Shown: piece after piece, positions 1 to 10,975 of the stretch
How positions within the stretch are numbered: the stretch's first letter is position 1
Layout: each line of letters starts with the position of its first letter
NCBI GenBank assembly: GCA_036245525.1
Contig: BTPG01000002.1
Span: 165,797,042-165,861,041 of the forward strand
Source of the DNA: Semisulcospira habei
Lineage: Eukaryota; Mollusca; Gastropoda; Semisulcospiridae
Reading direction: 5' to 3'
Length of the DNA: 64,000 nt
Program-made: the position numbers and the translations under genes
Notes under the pieces: model-generated
The model's database searches: none
The model's input: only the letters and a program-made list of their open reading frames with translations
Told to the model about the DNA's origin: nothing

Positions 1-389
1 ATATCTAGGGCCTATGGTGGGTGTGCCAGTGACAAATTCATTGTTCAAGACAGTGGTGTGCTTGACAGACTATTGCCTGGTGATCAGGTAATGGCGGACC
101 GGGGGTTCACAATTCAGGATTTGCTGTTTACTCGTAGGGTCAGTCTCAATATTCCCGCTTTTTCACATGGAAAGCAGCAGCCTGACCAAGAAGTTACAAG
201 AACACGTCGCATTGCTAATGTTCGCATCCATGTTGAACGAGCCATCAGGAGAATGAAAGTTTCCGAATCCTCAAGGACACTGTCCCTGTCTCAATGACTA
301 AAAAGAATGACAAAATTTGGCGCATATTTGCAGCTCTGGTGAATCTTGGCAGTGATCTTATCAAAGAAAAGGTTGAGGCAGATGAGTGA
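1..389 (+). pseudogene. DDE_Tnp_4-type transposase, C-terminal part, frameshifted
   Basis: The frame is open from base 1, so the gene starts outside the window. Motifs resemble the C-terminal half of HARBI1/ISL2EU-like DDE_Tnp_4 transposases: MADRGF, whose Asp (97-99) would be the second catalytic Asp, and HVERAIRRMK, whose Glu (235-237) would be the third catalytic residue. Such enzymes cut and join transposon ends in the nucleus. After RRMK (about 258) the first frame runs to a stop at 297, while the expected continuation (FRILKDTVPVSM, then WRIFAALVNLGSDLI) lies one frame over and stops at 387-389. A single-base indel has therefore broken the gene. The internal ATG at 58 is not a real start. 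Family assignment is from motif memory and is good at superfamily level. Confidence 0.75.
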
Positions 390-1163
390 GTTTATGTAGC
401 AGCTGCATATTATATCTCATTTTCTTTTTAAAGTGTGTCAGTTAAGAGCAAGTCTTCGCAATATTCAAATATGAATCTTGAAACAGCATCTAGGATATTA
501 TTCAGCTGGTGCTGCTGGTAAATCATACTGTCATATGACTTGGAACTGTTAGTTTTCATGCAGAATGGAGAGCAGAAAGACATTCATGTATTCATTTTGG
601 TTTTGTGTCACTGTGTTGTGCTAAATATGTACTTAGGATATTATACACAGAAATTTATCCACTTGTTCAACAGTTTAAAAAACACAGATGCTGAAAGGGT
701 CAACGTCACTATATATTTCAGCATAACCTACCAAGTGCGAATCGACCCTGCTGAATTTACCTATTCATACATGTCTACATCTACTCAGTGAAAATTTGTG
801 CTGCCACTGCTCCGCTCAGATTTTATAGTGGAGTGGATATGCTGTGTATATCTAAATATTATTGGAATCATTGCAGCAAATTTATACTGGGTTGCTATAT
901 ATACACATGCCGGGGGTGGGGGGGGTCTAAATAAATATAGCGAAGTTGACCTGTTCAGCAACACTGATGCATGATGCACTCACTCAGTCTGACAAGACAA
1001 CCACAATGGATTCAAATAACGTTTTATTCTTTGCAATTTTATTTTTGTTTTAGGTGGCGTTCACAAAAAGCTTGTGATCTAGCAGATAAAATCACTTCAG
1101 AATACATGTATATTTCAACTGAACAGTCAGTGTGCGTGCCAGAGATGGTGACGGATCGGCTAT
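390..1163. other. Non-coding stretch after transposase
   Basis: AT-rich sequence with no recognisable gene. It may be the internal part of the same decayed DNA transposon, since it lies between the two convergent gene remnants. No clear terminal repeat is seen. Confidence 0.4.
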
Positions 1164-1288
1164 GAATGTTCAAGGGTAATCAATGCCTAAATAGCTTGAC
1201 ACCTGAAGGATTAGATTTGTTTCAGTTTCACGCTGGTTAGGCGTCAAGCTAATCTGGAACTACCCTTGAACTTGTATGGTCGATCCAC
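1164..1288. repeat. Foldback family B (diverged)
   Basis: Outer arms contain GTTCAAGGGTA and TACCCTTGAAC, inner arms TAGCTTGACACC and GGCGTCAAGCTA, ending in the family's typical GGTCGATCC. The loop is longer than usual (about 45 bp). It interrupts the decayed ISL2EU-like region. Confidence 0.7.
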
Positions 1289-1530
1289 CTACAACAACGG
1301 GCGTGTAGTTGTTTGAGTAGAAAATCTGGGAAATTACGTCCCATGATTCAATGAGTAATTATTATAACAGTAATAACGGCGATATAAATCGAAACCTCTA
1401 GTCTAGTCTAGTCTCCTCCTCCTTTTTTTTTTTTTCCTTTTTATTTTAAATTAAGTTAAAGCAGTAGTTGCAGTCTTAAACACAGACAACCTCCTCCGTC
1501 AGAGGATGCACATGAAGCTAGTCTCTGCCA

Positions 1531-1596
1531 GCAAGAGGCATTGATTCTCATGAGCCCCCACAGTTACAGGGGTTCAAGAGGATCCACGTCTCTTGC
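1531..1596. repeat. Foldback family A
   Basis: Left arm GCAAGAGGCATTGATTCTCA, right arm ending ACGTCTCTTGC. The arms are imperfect, so this is an older copy. A GGGGTTAGAC right end follows near 1631. Confidence 0.75.
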
Positions 1597-1697
1597 TGAT
1601 GGGTGGAATTCGCTGTGTCCGGGCAGAGAAGGGGTTAGACTAAAATTTCAGTCAAACAATAAATGAGAAAAGCTAGAACTTCACAATTACATTGAAA

Positions 1698-1746
1698 GTA
1701 AACATGTGAATCAAGTATATATAACTACTTGATTCACATGTTTACT
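1698..1746. repeat. Near-perfect 49-bp palindrome
   Basis: AGTAAACATGTGAATCAAGT pairs with ACTTGATTCACATGTTTACT across a short AT-rich centre (ATATATAACT region). No second copy was seen in the window. Confidence 0.75.
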
Positions 1747-2942
1747 ATAACATTAGTAACTGAAAACTCATGACATTAACTGCCAGTATCCTGAATACTC
1801 TGAACGAAAATGGATCAAGAGGGTGTCTTCTAGTGTTCTACAAAGTTTACTTTGAGTTTGACACTAAGCGGCCCTCAGCAAAATCATCTGCCAGTCTTGG
1901 GAACATTGACGCAAAGTAGAAACCTTCAACCTGTTCACAACACGACGCACATACTCCTCATTGTACTCAATCTCAAGAAGCAAGTGACCTTGCTCAGTCC
2001 AGATGGAAAAAAAATGCATTTCTGTAAACCTGTGCAAAACATGATCAGTTGCACTTGCATGTAATAGCCCCTTGGTCCATTTTCCTCCAGAACAGCCTAT
2101 CCGTCTTGCAAAATTACATCGCAAAATCTGGTAGCAAATCGGTCTTCAAAATGTTGTACAGGTACATCATTCTTGATGAGCGGACATTTAATTTATGCAA
2201 GCACACCATCATTGATCTGTCACCCCGTCTGGGCTTCCTGACAACCATGGTTCATTCTGGCAGACAATCGTTCCCTTTTGCAATATCTTGAATCCTATGT
2301 CTTGTAGTGTATGATGGCTCTGGGTTCACTGACCTTTCCATGTTGTGTTGCAGAATTTCCCCTGAAGGTGGGGTAAAGATGCTCACGAACAAATTTTTCA
2401 GGATTGGTGGTTGCTCTTAAAGGCACCTTTTTCGCAGAGCTACCTGTGATGCGAACACGTCGCGCATCTCGCCACACCACTGATGACGTCTGTTCACATG
2501 TGCTGATCTCCAAATCATGAATCTGATCACCATCTACATAAACATTATTCATGTAAAATGTCTTACACAATGTGCATGACAGGTCACTTGAGTGCTCACC
2601 GTGGACTGTCTCACAAGCCTGTGCAGACACTTGAGGAAGCTGTGCTGTGAAGCACTTGTTTATGAGTGTACCTTGCAGCTTAAACATGTTAGCCATGCTC
2701 GACTGCTCTACCGCGGTAGTAAAGTCTTGCTTCGAAAGGAACACAGGTTGGTCAGCTAGGACATTCACAGGTGTTCCTTGTAGTTGTACAAATGCATCCT
2801 CTCCATGCTTGGATGATCTGTTTTTCCTTTTAAAGGAGATCTCTTCTACCTTCTTTGGCTCCAGGTTGCTGCACGTGCCCCGGTTCCAGCACTGCTGGGT
2901 ATCTGTGCAGGCCGCGCCAGATCTGCCAGTAGTAGATGCATA

Positions 2943-3043
2943 CTCCAATTGCGAAAAAAAAGAGCATTGTTATTACAGCCGCATTATTTTTGTTATCTAT
3001 CAAATCATAAAAGCTGGTCATAATTCTTTTATAATACCACATG

Positions 3044-3097
<54 letters not shown>

Positions 3098-3228
3098 AGT
3101 TGAAGTTGGATGTTAACTGTTATTGGAAGAAGAAGATGCATGCACAGACTACCTGCAATCATGCCTGCTGCAAAATTTCTCTCGGTTAATAAACGAAAAT
3201 CTGTATTACTACTGTTTCATAGCCTTAC
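2943..3228 (-). other. Intron of the SWIM/YqaJ gene
   Basis: Donor GTAAGG at 3228-3223 and acceptor GAG at 2945-2943 join WK to YASTTG without changing frame. Inside lies a (CA)n tract on the plus strand at about 3044-3092. This is inferred from splice consensus only. Confidence 0.55.
3044..3092. repeat. (CA)n microsatellite
   Basis: About 24 uninterrupted AC dinucleotides. Confidence 0.95.
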
Positions 3229-4743
3229 CTTCCATAAAATTGCTCCTGCGTGGCTGCAATATTTTCCCCTCCCCGCAATGCACCCACACCCTGCTGTCTC
3301 GACGACGCCAGTTGAGGTAAGCAGCACCCAGGCTTTGTTTTTACAGTTGTTCATATACTGGGTGGGCGTCACGTCTGCCTGAACAATGGTCAGTCCATCA
3401 GCTGGCGTGAAAACAAAAACTGTTCCAACTTTGTCTGCATGAAAATATTGATACGACTCCATGCTTTTGAAGTTTTCCATGCTCTCACCGTCGATGCTCT
3501 GAGACAGCACGAAGTAGTTAAATATGTTCTTGTACTCGACCGGCGGCCACAGTTTCATATCGTCAACCAACAACTTTGACGGAATTTTCGATGGATGCTT
3601 GACTTCTAAACCATCGGAGACTCGAGTCAGCAAGTCAGCATTTTCACACCAGCGTTTGATCACGGTAGACGAAGGAGAAGGCTGCCTGATTGATTCGCTA
3701 ACTGAACACATCTTGTACCGGTTCGAACTTAAACCGGAAGCAGCACCCATACGCAAATCTGACCTTGACCGAAACGCGCGTCATCGGGGTTCCAAGAGTG
3801 AAGGTCGGGAAAGTTGTGAATTCACTTGGAATTTTTAATAGCTGGCCTTAAAATAGACATTGGATGAGTTCGTAATGCAGCGTCATCAGTACCTCTTCAA
3901 CTTTTTGAATAATAATTAATTCATTTTTGCAAGTTTTCGATTCAGTATGTATACTCCCGTCAGTCAGCCCTGTCAGAGGCTGTGTGGAAGAAAACAGTCA
4001 GCCCTGGAAGAGGCTGCATACCTTTCGGATGAGTGACGTGAAACATCAAATGAGTCACTGTGTACACAGCGTCGAGAGACTAGCAATGCCATGACGTCAA
4101 CCATATAGTGACGTCATTTTGCTGCTGGTGAAATTATTCTTCAGAATTCCTGTCGCTACACCCACAGAGCGTACTAATGGCGGGAAGCGCCGTGTGTCCG
4201 TCTTTTTTTGTGTGCGCCGGCATGTGTGTTGATCAGAGATTGGCTTAGAGAGGATGGAATTGGATCCAAAGGATAAGCTTAACAAGATGGTATGGACCAT
4301 AACCCACAATGCTCCTTCTATACGAGAGCTGTCCTCGATGTCAATGGTCTCTACCTTTTGTCTTTGACCTGATTCTGATGTTGAATTATCTCCTATTGAA
4401 AAAGTCTTGCAGATCTGCCAATGCGTCAGTGAGTTCTATAAGGGGCGCAGGACATACGCGTCATTGATTTGTCAAACGTCATTTGTCATGACGTAAGTTT
4501 TAGTTTTTACGTAATTTTATATTTTAAGTGATATGAGTTTCACTTTCGCTTCATAGGCTTGTGAAAATGGTGACCAAACTAGAACTTCACGGTACAATTT
4601 CAGTCTTGCTATAATTTATGTGAAAGCAGGTTGACTTTACCTAGCTACATAACATACTAAGTACACGGGTCACCTGCATGCTCTTCTGGAAGCGCGTCGA
4701 TGTGAGTGTGCGTGTTAGTGCGTGCGTGCGCGCGCGCTCCAAA

Positions 4744-4810
4744 CATCTCCAAGAGGCATAGATCCTCATGTGCCTGGAGGGCGCATGAGGATCTATTCCT
4801 TCTGGAGATG
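4744..4810. repeat. Foldback family A in repeat P copy 1
   Basis: CATCTCCAAGAGGCATAGAT pairs with ATCTATTCCTTCTGGAGATG. A hairpin sits at the matching place in copy 2 (21,794 and 22,075), so it was part of the ancestral repeat. Confidence 0.8.
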
Positions 4811-4816
4811 CGCGCA

Positions 4817-4832
<16 letters not shown>

Positions 4833-4890
<58 letters not shown>
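4833..4890. repeat. (GA)n microsatellite
   Basis: AG dinucleotide run with one AC interruption, preceded by a short (GT)n. Confidence 0.95.
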
Positions 4891-4892
<2 letters not shown>

Positions 4893-5540
4893 GCGCGCGC
4901 GAGAGACAATGACGTCATATTTAGAGTATTATGTCAGTGTGTGCGTGGTGACGGAGTTGCCTCTTTTACGTCACCGCCACTGTCTGACTTTCTCTAGAAG
5001 TAAAGTTTTTTTTACTGTAATTCTTTTCTGAAAAGAATTAATTTTTACTAAAGAAGTTGAAAGGATACAAAGCTGGCTAACGAACTCATCCAATGCCTTT
5101 CTGCAAACTAGCTGTATGTTAAAGTTCAAGTAAATATGACAAAAATTACGGACTCTAATCTGGATCAACCGACTTCCTATAAACGGTTGTTTATGTCTTC
5201 AATGAGACATTCAATTACAATATGCTCGGAGGCTCTTTTAGCCACCCACTTATGAAAGTATTTCGCCAAGTTTCAAGCTTGTGTGTACAGAAATATCGGA
5301 GATTCTCTTGTTTACATACATACGCACACACACATGCATACATACACACATACATAAATACATACGCACATACATACGCACATACGGCGCTTCGCGCCAA
5401 ATGTACGTTCAGCAGCGAGGTTAGCGTAATTAGACATGACGTAATTTTTATCTTGTTATTTCAATTGTTAGAAGGTTAGCCTGCCCGCCTTTGACATCAT
5501 GGTCATGCTATTAAATTCGCCCCACCGCGACCCGTCCTAA

Positions 5541-5575
5541 AAAGTCCCTTCTATAAATAGAAGGGACTTAAAAAT
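5541..5575. repeat. Short perfect palindrome at the end of repeat P
   Basis: AAGTCCCTTCTATA and TAAATAGAAGGGACTT form a nearly loopless hairpin that may be the element terminus. Confidence 0.7.
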
Positions 5576-5952
5576 ATGAACAACTCTGAATGTTCCTAAA
5601 AGAAAAACGCATGTGAGCTCCAAACAACACGGTATACTTTGGGATGAAATCCTCATCTTGTATGGTTTCTTTGTTGTTGTCCTTTTTTTCGCAGAATGAT
5701 ACTTTTTAATGCATAATACATTAACAAACACGGACTTTTTTCTCTTTTTTTTTCAAAAATTACATATTCTCTTCTTGATGTTATGAAGCTTATTATCTTC
5801 TATGCTAGTTAGTTTATTACATTTCACACTCACTGAACAGCAATCACATGTTTGGGTCTTTCATTTTCCTTATTTCATGGCTGAGATAAATGAAAATGTA
5901 TTTCTCCATTCAATAAAATTGCGATGTATTTCTTCCAGGAGTGGGTGATGGC
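5576..5952. other. AT-rich stretch, nothing recognised
   Basis: No coding, repeat or RNA signal recognised by eye. Confidence 0.4.
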
Positions 5953-6009
5953 CTGTGATTTTGGATCTTACGGCTGGAAGCGTTAGGTCCAAAATCACAG
6001 ACCGGCACA
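5953..6009. repeat. Foldback family C
   Basis: TGTGATTTTGGATCTTACGG pairs with GCGTTAGGTCCAAAATCACA, followed by GACCGGCAC. Confidence 0.85.
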
Positions 6010-6186
6010 CTATAAAAAGAAGATTGTACGGCTCGTGGTGTAATTCTTCAAAACGCTGATAGGGCCTTTCCTTTCAAAGGGCACATTACAAGCTTTCTTT
6101 CATGACAAAGGGCAGTGGCAATATTCATTTTCCAGTGCGTAGCGTCAGATCTTGCGTTTCCTGGTTCTTTCAAGATTTGCTTCTCA

Positions 6187-6430
6187 CAGATCAGATAGGT
6201 GAGGCTAGCGCTGGAAGAACTGTATACATACCAAACGGAATTACTCAGCGCTGGACAGACAAACAGTTAGATCGCCTGCCCCCAGCCTATCAGGCACCCA
6301 ATCGCCAGCCCACCGAAAAATACGCAGGTATAGAACAAGACGATCATATACATCCCTAAAAAGGAATTTTTCTGTGGGCTGGCGATTGGGCGCCTGATAG
6401 GAATTCCCCTTGGCATGTGTACAGCACAAG
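6187..6430. repeat. Foldback family I (partial, decayed)
   Basis: Left arm carries TCAGCGCTGGACAGACAAAC, CACCCAATCGCCAGCCCA and TACGCAGGTATAGAACAAGA. The right arm, starting near 6368, pairs only over the middle part (GGGCTGGCGATTGGGCG). The outer flank GATAGGTGAGGCTAGCGCTG recurs inverted beside the intact copy at 32,240-32,570. Confidence 0.8.
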
Positions 6431-6638
6431 ATTTGCTTTATATTTCACATGACAAAATCAGATTGCTGCTCGGGTCTTCTATTATGAGTGGCCATTTCTT
6501 GTTTAACCCATTTAACTGCAAGGCTGCATTTCTCAATTATTGTCCTCAACGACTATGTAACAGTTGCAGGAGATGGATCGACCTTTCAGCGGACACTCTA
6601 CATAGATCAAGCCCTTCTTTTTGCGTGGTCTTAACTTC

Positions 6639-6704
6639 ATTGGAGACGTGCCGCATCCGGATACGCGGCATAAGCCGCGTACCCGAAGGCGGCACTTCAC
6701 CAAT
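6639..6704. repeat. Foldback family E
   Basis: CATTGGAGACGTGCCGCATC and its complement-like GGCGGCACTTCACCAATG surround a GCGGCATAAGCCGC core. Confidence 0.85.
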
Positions 6705-7515
6705 GAGTCTCAAGAAGTGTATCAATGGAAAGTATTTACTTTTTTCTAGTCACTGTATGACATTGGAGCGCACACCGGGTTTGTTTGTTGTTGTTTTTTG
6801 GGGGTTTTTGAGGGTTTTTCTGGGGTGTTTTTCTAATATCTCCGCAAAGAAACACTTTTCTGCACCAATTTAAAAACAAATAGCGTTTAGTGCCAAATGA
6901 CCTAAAACATTAAAAAAAATAATAATAATAATAATAATTTTCGATACCCTAATAGAGCCCCGGCGGGAAATGGCCAGATTTCAATATCGAGGCCAAGCAT
7001 GCATACTTTATGTGTGCCTGCGCTGTTTCAGGTTTGAAAACTTTACTCATTCACGTGAAAATGGATCTTTCTCAAACTGGGCTGAATATATCTGGGGTAC
7101 ATTTAGGGAAGTAAAATCAGACATTTCATGAGAAAATCTCCGAATTTTTACGACTGTGCAGCAAAACTGACACATTGTTCGAGTTTCTTGAAAGTAAATT
7201 GTATTAGGTCAACTAGCCCTGAATGATGTTTGTTCTAAGACTGGTATAGAAAAGTGGTTCTTTGCGAAGATATTGCGAAGATATTTGTGAAAAACGTTGT
7301 GCTCTCCGATGCCAAACGGCCAATGACAGTATTTGTTTCTTCCACATGTGATCAGAAAGACTACACACGACACACTGATACTCGCCGCGAAAACACATTT
7401 CTTTACCGCAACCTGTGACTTAATAGTGAGGTCACGTTTACGCCGAACGACTCTCAACAATGAACGAGACCGAAATCACAAACGGGTTAGCTTCTACCTT
7501 AAGCATAGACACTAC
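6705..7515. other. AT-rich stretch, nothing recognised
   Basis: Contains a short (AAT)n at about 6915-6938. Open frames here are short and unrelated to any protein I recognise. Confidence 0.4.
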
Positions 7516-7594
7516 TCCCAACATCGCCAAGAGGCATAGATCTTCATGAGCCCGCCGGGCTCATGAGGATCTATGCCTCTTGGCGATGTTGGGA
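7516..7594. repeat. Foldback family A, long perfect stem
   Basis: TCCCAACATCGCCAAGAGGC pairs with GCCTCTTGGCGATGTTGGGA. The stem is about 38 bp with almost no loop. Confidence 0.9.
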
Positions 7595-8221
7595 ATGTTG
7601 CGTGCCCGCCGTGGTTTCGCTGCCATTCGTCGTGGCCGGCGAGTCGCACTCCTACCTCCGATGACTTCTTTCTCTAGACGTTGCCCACGTCTCCGCTGTA
7701 CCAGATGTGGAACGACCGAGCTTACCGGCAACGTACAGGTTGTCAAACGTACCCACTCGGCTCAGATGCAATTAAAAGTCTTACCTACTCAGACGTGTGT
7801 AGTGTCTTTGATTTTTGCTGTCTGTCCCCGAAGACTTTACACCGACTGCGAGAGAGACCGCGATATTCTGCTGCATTAGTGCCCTGTATGCTGACGAGAG
7901 TCAATAATCCACGCTGCTTGTGTCCTCGCTGCTATCAGAGCGACTGTGATTTGCCGCAGACCGCTTCCCCCAAGTCCCTGTATAGCACACGGCTGGCTGT
8001 CTTCCTGAGCGCAACCACTGTGGTCCCCATAGCAGTCTATGATCTAAACCCGGCTAGTTTCCTTAATGTGGGTTCGTACAAGAAGATTAACTATGCCGGC
8101 CATAGACGTAGGTTCGCACTGGTCCCTGCAACTGCGTCGAATGATGAAAATGTGTGATTTGCAGACGGCCAAGTTTTGATTTTCTTAATCTGTGTATGTA
8201 CTAGAGGCAAAAGCTCCTTTC
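7595..8221. other. No recognised gene
   Basis: Higher GC content than its surroundings and an open frame of 158 codons (7681-8157), but no domain or homologue is recognised and no splice context is evident. Confidence 0.35.
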
Positions 8222-8295
8222 TCACAAGAGGCATAGATTCTCATGAACCCCTACAGGATGCAGGGACTCAGGAGAATCTATGTCTCTTGGGATGA
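8222..8295. repeat. Foldback family A
   Basis: CACAAGAGGCATAGATTCTC pairs with GAGAATCTATGTCTCTTGGG. Confidence 0.85.
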
Positions 8296-8358
8296 GTCAA
8301 AATGAAAATTGTCATCACCGGAGACTTCACCATTTGAGTACAAACGAAATGAAGATAT

Positions 8359-8440
8359 CCTCCCGTGCTGACGTAGATTCTCATGAGCCCCTGCTAGCTG
8401 CGAAGGGCCTATGAGAGTCTATGTCTCTTGCCTCAGGAGG
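8359..8440. repeat. Foldback family A (diverged)
   Basis: TAGATTCTCATGAGCCCCTG pairs with the block GGGCCTATGAGAGTCTA. CCTCCCG and CAGGAGG extend the outer stem. Confidence 0.75.
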
Positions 8441-8608
8441 AGGATGCGTGAATGGCAGCTGTATCGATCGGCGTCGGAATCAGTCACACACGTGCGCGTC
8501 TCGCGTCTGCAAGGTCCGCGAAATAGTCTGACTCAGGCTTACAGCATTACCTGAAAATTTTCTCCCAGTCTGAACCTTTCTTGCGGCTTTTACCACGTGC
8601 AGGTCGGC

Positions 8609-8693
8609 TCGTTTAACCCCTTCACTGCCGGAGCATTGCTGCCCAATTGCAAGAGGCCGCTGGGGCTCATGTGGTTCTATGCCTCTTGCTGAC
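8609..8693. repeat. Foldback family A, half copy with TTAA-type left end
   Basis: TTTAACCCCTTCACTGCCGG is the shared outer terminus of family A, and GGTTCTATGCCTCTTGC is the right arm. Most of the left arm is lost. Confidence 0.7.
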
Positions 8694-9137
8694 ACCACAT
8701 TTAGTATCGGCGATTCTTGGACGGATGAGGCACGGTTGTCCGTATGGTCTCAGAAAGTCTCAGAAATACAATCTTCGGCCAGTGGCAGGGAAGGGATTAC
8801 ATTTTTATCAATTCCTATCGGTGTATGAGATCAGTTCTGATTTTGGCTCTCAGAATCAAGCCAGACCGGATTCCTTTCAGGAATCCCAGGATGTCTGTCA
8901 TTACGATTCAATTTAGGTCAAGTATCCGTCGATGTAGGCGGTCAGTTCCATTTTTGTCTGCGAGGGTCAACCCACAGAGAACGTTTCCCGTGCTTAATCC
9001 GACACGTTGGTCAGTTCAGTCAATTAAAACTATGCTTTAACCCATATCATACTGAGGCTAAAAGCTTCAAATTTGTACACTGCCATTATGCAAGCTACAT
9101 TATAGTACTTACAGATACGGATATAGACCAATGGCTT
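8694..9137. other. No recognised feature
   Basis: Two overlapping open frames occur here (8647-8916 and 8744-9040), neither with recognisable motifs. Confidence 0.35.
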
Positions 9138-9170
9138 TAGTTCAAGGGTGGTGGCACTACCCTTGAACTA
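9138..9170. repeat. Minimal family B foldback
   Basis: TAGTTCAAGGGTGGTG pairs with CACTACCCTTGAACTA. The inner arms are deleted. Confidence 0.75.
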
Positions 9171-9399
9171 TTTTAGTCAAACTTGTTTCACACGCTGGTG
9201 TATTCCAAATGATGTAATAAGTGACTCTCGTTGCCTTGAGAACCGGCGACAAGGACGGACAATGGGGGGGGAAAGTCCATTAGAGCCAGGCCAATGAAAA
9301 GAAAAGTGTAAAGAGACTGAAAGGAAACAAACTATTTTGTTCTTTCCATGTGCATTTGTGGGTTGGAAGCCCTGACTAGAAATGGTCACATCACGTAGA

Positions 9400-9702
9400 T
9401 TAAGTGTGGGATTTAACGTCCGCGGCACGGGAGTGATAGTGGGCGGTCCTAACGGGCGTGTTATAAGGTACAGGGGCAGCTATTGGAGTACGACCTGAAC
9501 ACTGATCAATTCAGGCGCACTGCAGCTGTGCCACTTCGATTTACCTTTAGGACCTTACAACGGACATGTTATTTTACTGCCGGTTCTTTTTCCCTGGATT
9601 GCGAGCCCAGCTACCGGGGCCTGGACCAGGGCTCGAACACACGACCCGGCTGTTCCTTTCGGCTCCTACGCTTAACCGCTTGAGCTATTTCGGATTCCGT
9701 CA
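9400..9702 (-). mobile_element. tRNA-derived SINE, copy 1
   Basis: On the minus strand a tRNA-like head begins near 9700. A box A-like TAGCTCAAGCGG lies at 9687-9676 and a box B-like GTTCGAGCC at 9638-9630, spacing that fits an internal RNA polymerase III promoter. The body then carries TCGAAGTGGC, AGTGTTCAGGTCGTACTCC and AATAGCTGCC, and the 3' end reads GACGTTAAATCCCACAC. The body recurs at 25,346-26,835 (split). I do not recognise the exact family name. Confidence 0.7.
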
Positions 9703-10450
9703 CATCACCACGGGTGACAGTCTATAACCCTGGGGGCTGATTCGGCTTTTTCAAAATCCCAGAAAGCTGAATTTCCACCTGTTTGTTTCAGACCAAACGG
9801 CACTTTAGCCAGCCTGTTCAGTCCATCTGCAAGAGACAAAATTCTCAGGGCCCTGCATTCGCACATGACAAGTTATGTATCTTGCTGGCGGCCATGAATC
9901 ATGAGGCATAATTAGTTCATACATCGTTTTCAGTCAATTCAGGTTTTCACACTGTTACTGATGCATCACGTAAAGGCGTTCGACTATAGGTACGTGTAGT
10001 GTTTGATGTAATATTACGATTGTTATGACTATAACACGTACGCATAACACCGATATACCAGAAAAGACATGAGCGCCTATAACCTCGCCATAGTACCTAA
10101 ATGGCAAATTCTCGCTCTTGTATAATCTGTAAGATATGAGTCATCCTTATCACCTGAGAATTATTTTAAGCGATGACTTCTGTACAAGCCGTGGACATAA
10201 CCACTGATGTGTCTCAAAATGGCTGCACAGGTCACCCGTCATGATTCTCCCCTTTGTCCACTGCCCGTGGGTCCAAAGGTCAGCCTCAATTATTCCATGA
10301 CGGAAAGAAGTACCCAACGGAGAAAGAAACACGCTTAGAAAAGACGGGTACAACACAATTTATTAATATTTTGGGTAAATACCCTTTGTCAAAATAGACA
10401 AACAAACAAACAGAGAGATTAGCCGCTACTTATCTTCATTGGCAGAAGGA
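9703..10450. other. No recognised feature
   Basis: No hairpin, coding or repeat signal identified. Confidence 0.4.
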
Positions 10451-10515
10451 ATGTGGCAACTCATGACGGAAAGGCCTTGCGGGCGGCCAACGTCGGCCCG
10501 AAGGCTTGCAACGTA
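10451..10515. repeat. Foldback family D (decayed)
   Basis: AAAGGCCTTGCGGGCGGCC and AACGTCGGCCCGAAGGCTTG are the two GC-rich arms, with poor pairing. Confidence 0.55.
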
Positions 10516-10736
10516 CTGGGACGGCTTCCACTACTCTGTGGTTCAATAGGCTCCTGGCCAATACGCGTATACATAGGTCAATTCGCCTTGGTTCGTTCGT
10601 CGTTACGATCCTTACGCTGACGCGAACTGCAAGATTTATCGCGTCAATAATAGCTTGCGCACGCACATGTTCCCAAGAAAGCACAGACCCTCATTAGCTT
10701 CCTTGCAAGTGCAGAGGTTAACGAAGATGTATGCTT

Positions 10737-10741
10737 TTTTT

Positions 10742-10777
<36 letters not shown>
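10737..10777. repeat. Poly(T) tract
   Basis: About 40 nearly uninterrupted T residues. It could be the A-tail of a minus-strand retrocopy, but no body is recognised. Confidence 0.85.
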
Positions 10778-10781
<4 letters not shown>

Positions 10782-10912
10782 GGTGATAGTCTGAATCTGC
10801 CTGCCTTGCGCCAGAGTTGAGGATTATGACAACGGAGAGAGGTCGCGTGCAACAATCGGTCAGTGTAGAGTGACGTGGAGCCCACGCTATCCTTCTCACG
10901 GTCACGCGTGTG

Positions 10913-10975
10913 CTGGTCTGTGATTATGGACCTTACGGCTTGCAGCCGTAAGGTCCAAAATCAAAGAACAGCTCG
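10913..10975. repeat. Foldback family C
   Basis: GGTCTGTGATTATGGACCTT pairs with AAGGTCCAAAATCAAAGAAC across a CGGCTTGCAGCCG core. Confidence 0.85.

Larger units (their letters stand above)
1864..3756 (-). pseudogene. SWIM-zinc-finger / YqaJ-nuclease gene, broken
   Basis: Read from 3756 downwards. The first exon (to 3229) holds LWPPVEYKNIF and a SWIM-like zinc ligand set (CGCIAGRGKYCSHAGAILWK). A donor AAG|GTAAG lies at 3228-3227, and an intron with a CA microsatellite runs to an acceptor near 2943. The second exon continues in phase (YASTTGRSGAACTD, QCWNRGT) into a YqaJ-type start (TSSVVWRDARRVRITGSS) and stops at 2295. The YqaJ signature PWLSGSPDGV is found in another frame at about 2221-2250. 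The C-terminal block with FFSIWTEQGHLLLEIEYNEEY is at 1864-2124. So at least two frameshifts and several stops separate recognisable blocks. YqaJ is a lambda-exonuclease-like fold found beside transposases in ISL2EU elements. The convergent transposase at 1-389 supports one decayed element. Confidence 0.72.
4080..5575 (+). mobile_element. Repeat P, copy 1 (probable non-autonomous DNA transposon)
   Basis: The body from about 4286 (ACAAGATGGTATGGACCATA) to 5575 is collinear with 21,337-22,880: the same runs include CAATTTCAGTCTTGCTATAA, the family-A hairpin near the CTCCAAACATC site, the GA tract, TGCTCGGAGGCTC and CGGCGCTTCGCGCCAA. It ends at TAGAAGGGACTT, inverted relative to TCCTTCTATA near 4312, which suggests short terminal inverted repeats. 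The left part 4080-4260 (ACTAATGGCGGGAAGCGCC) recurs inverted at 18,322-18,532 and 19,552-19,640. No transposase is encoded. Confidence 0.65.

Noticed and set aside
7681..8157. 158-codon open frame with several Cys residues
   Set aside because: No recognised domain, no splice context, and GC-rich sequence makes such a frame plausible by chance.
9630..9687. Possible tRNA gene
   Set aside because: Box A and box B are present, but the fold is degenerate and the sequence continues into a repeated body, so it is a SINE head.
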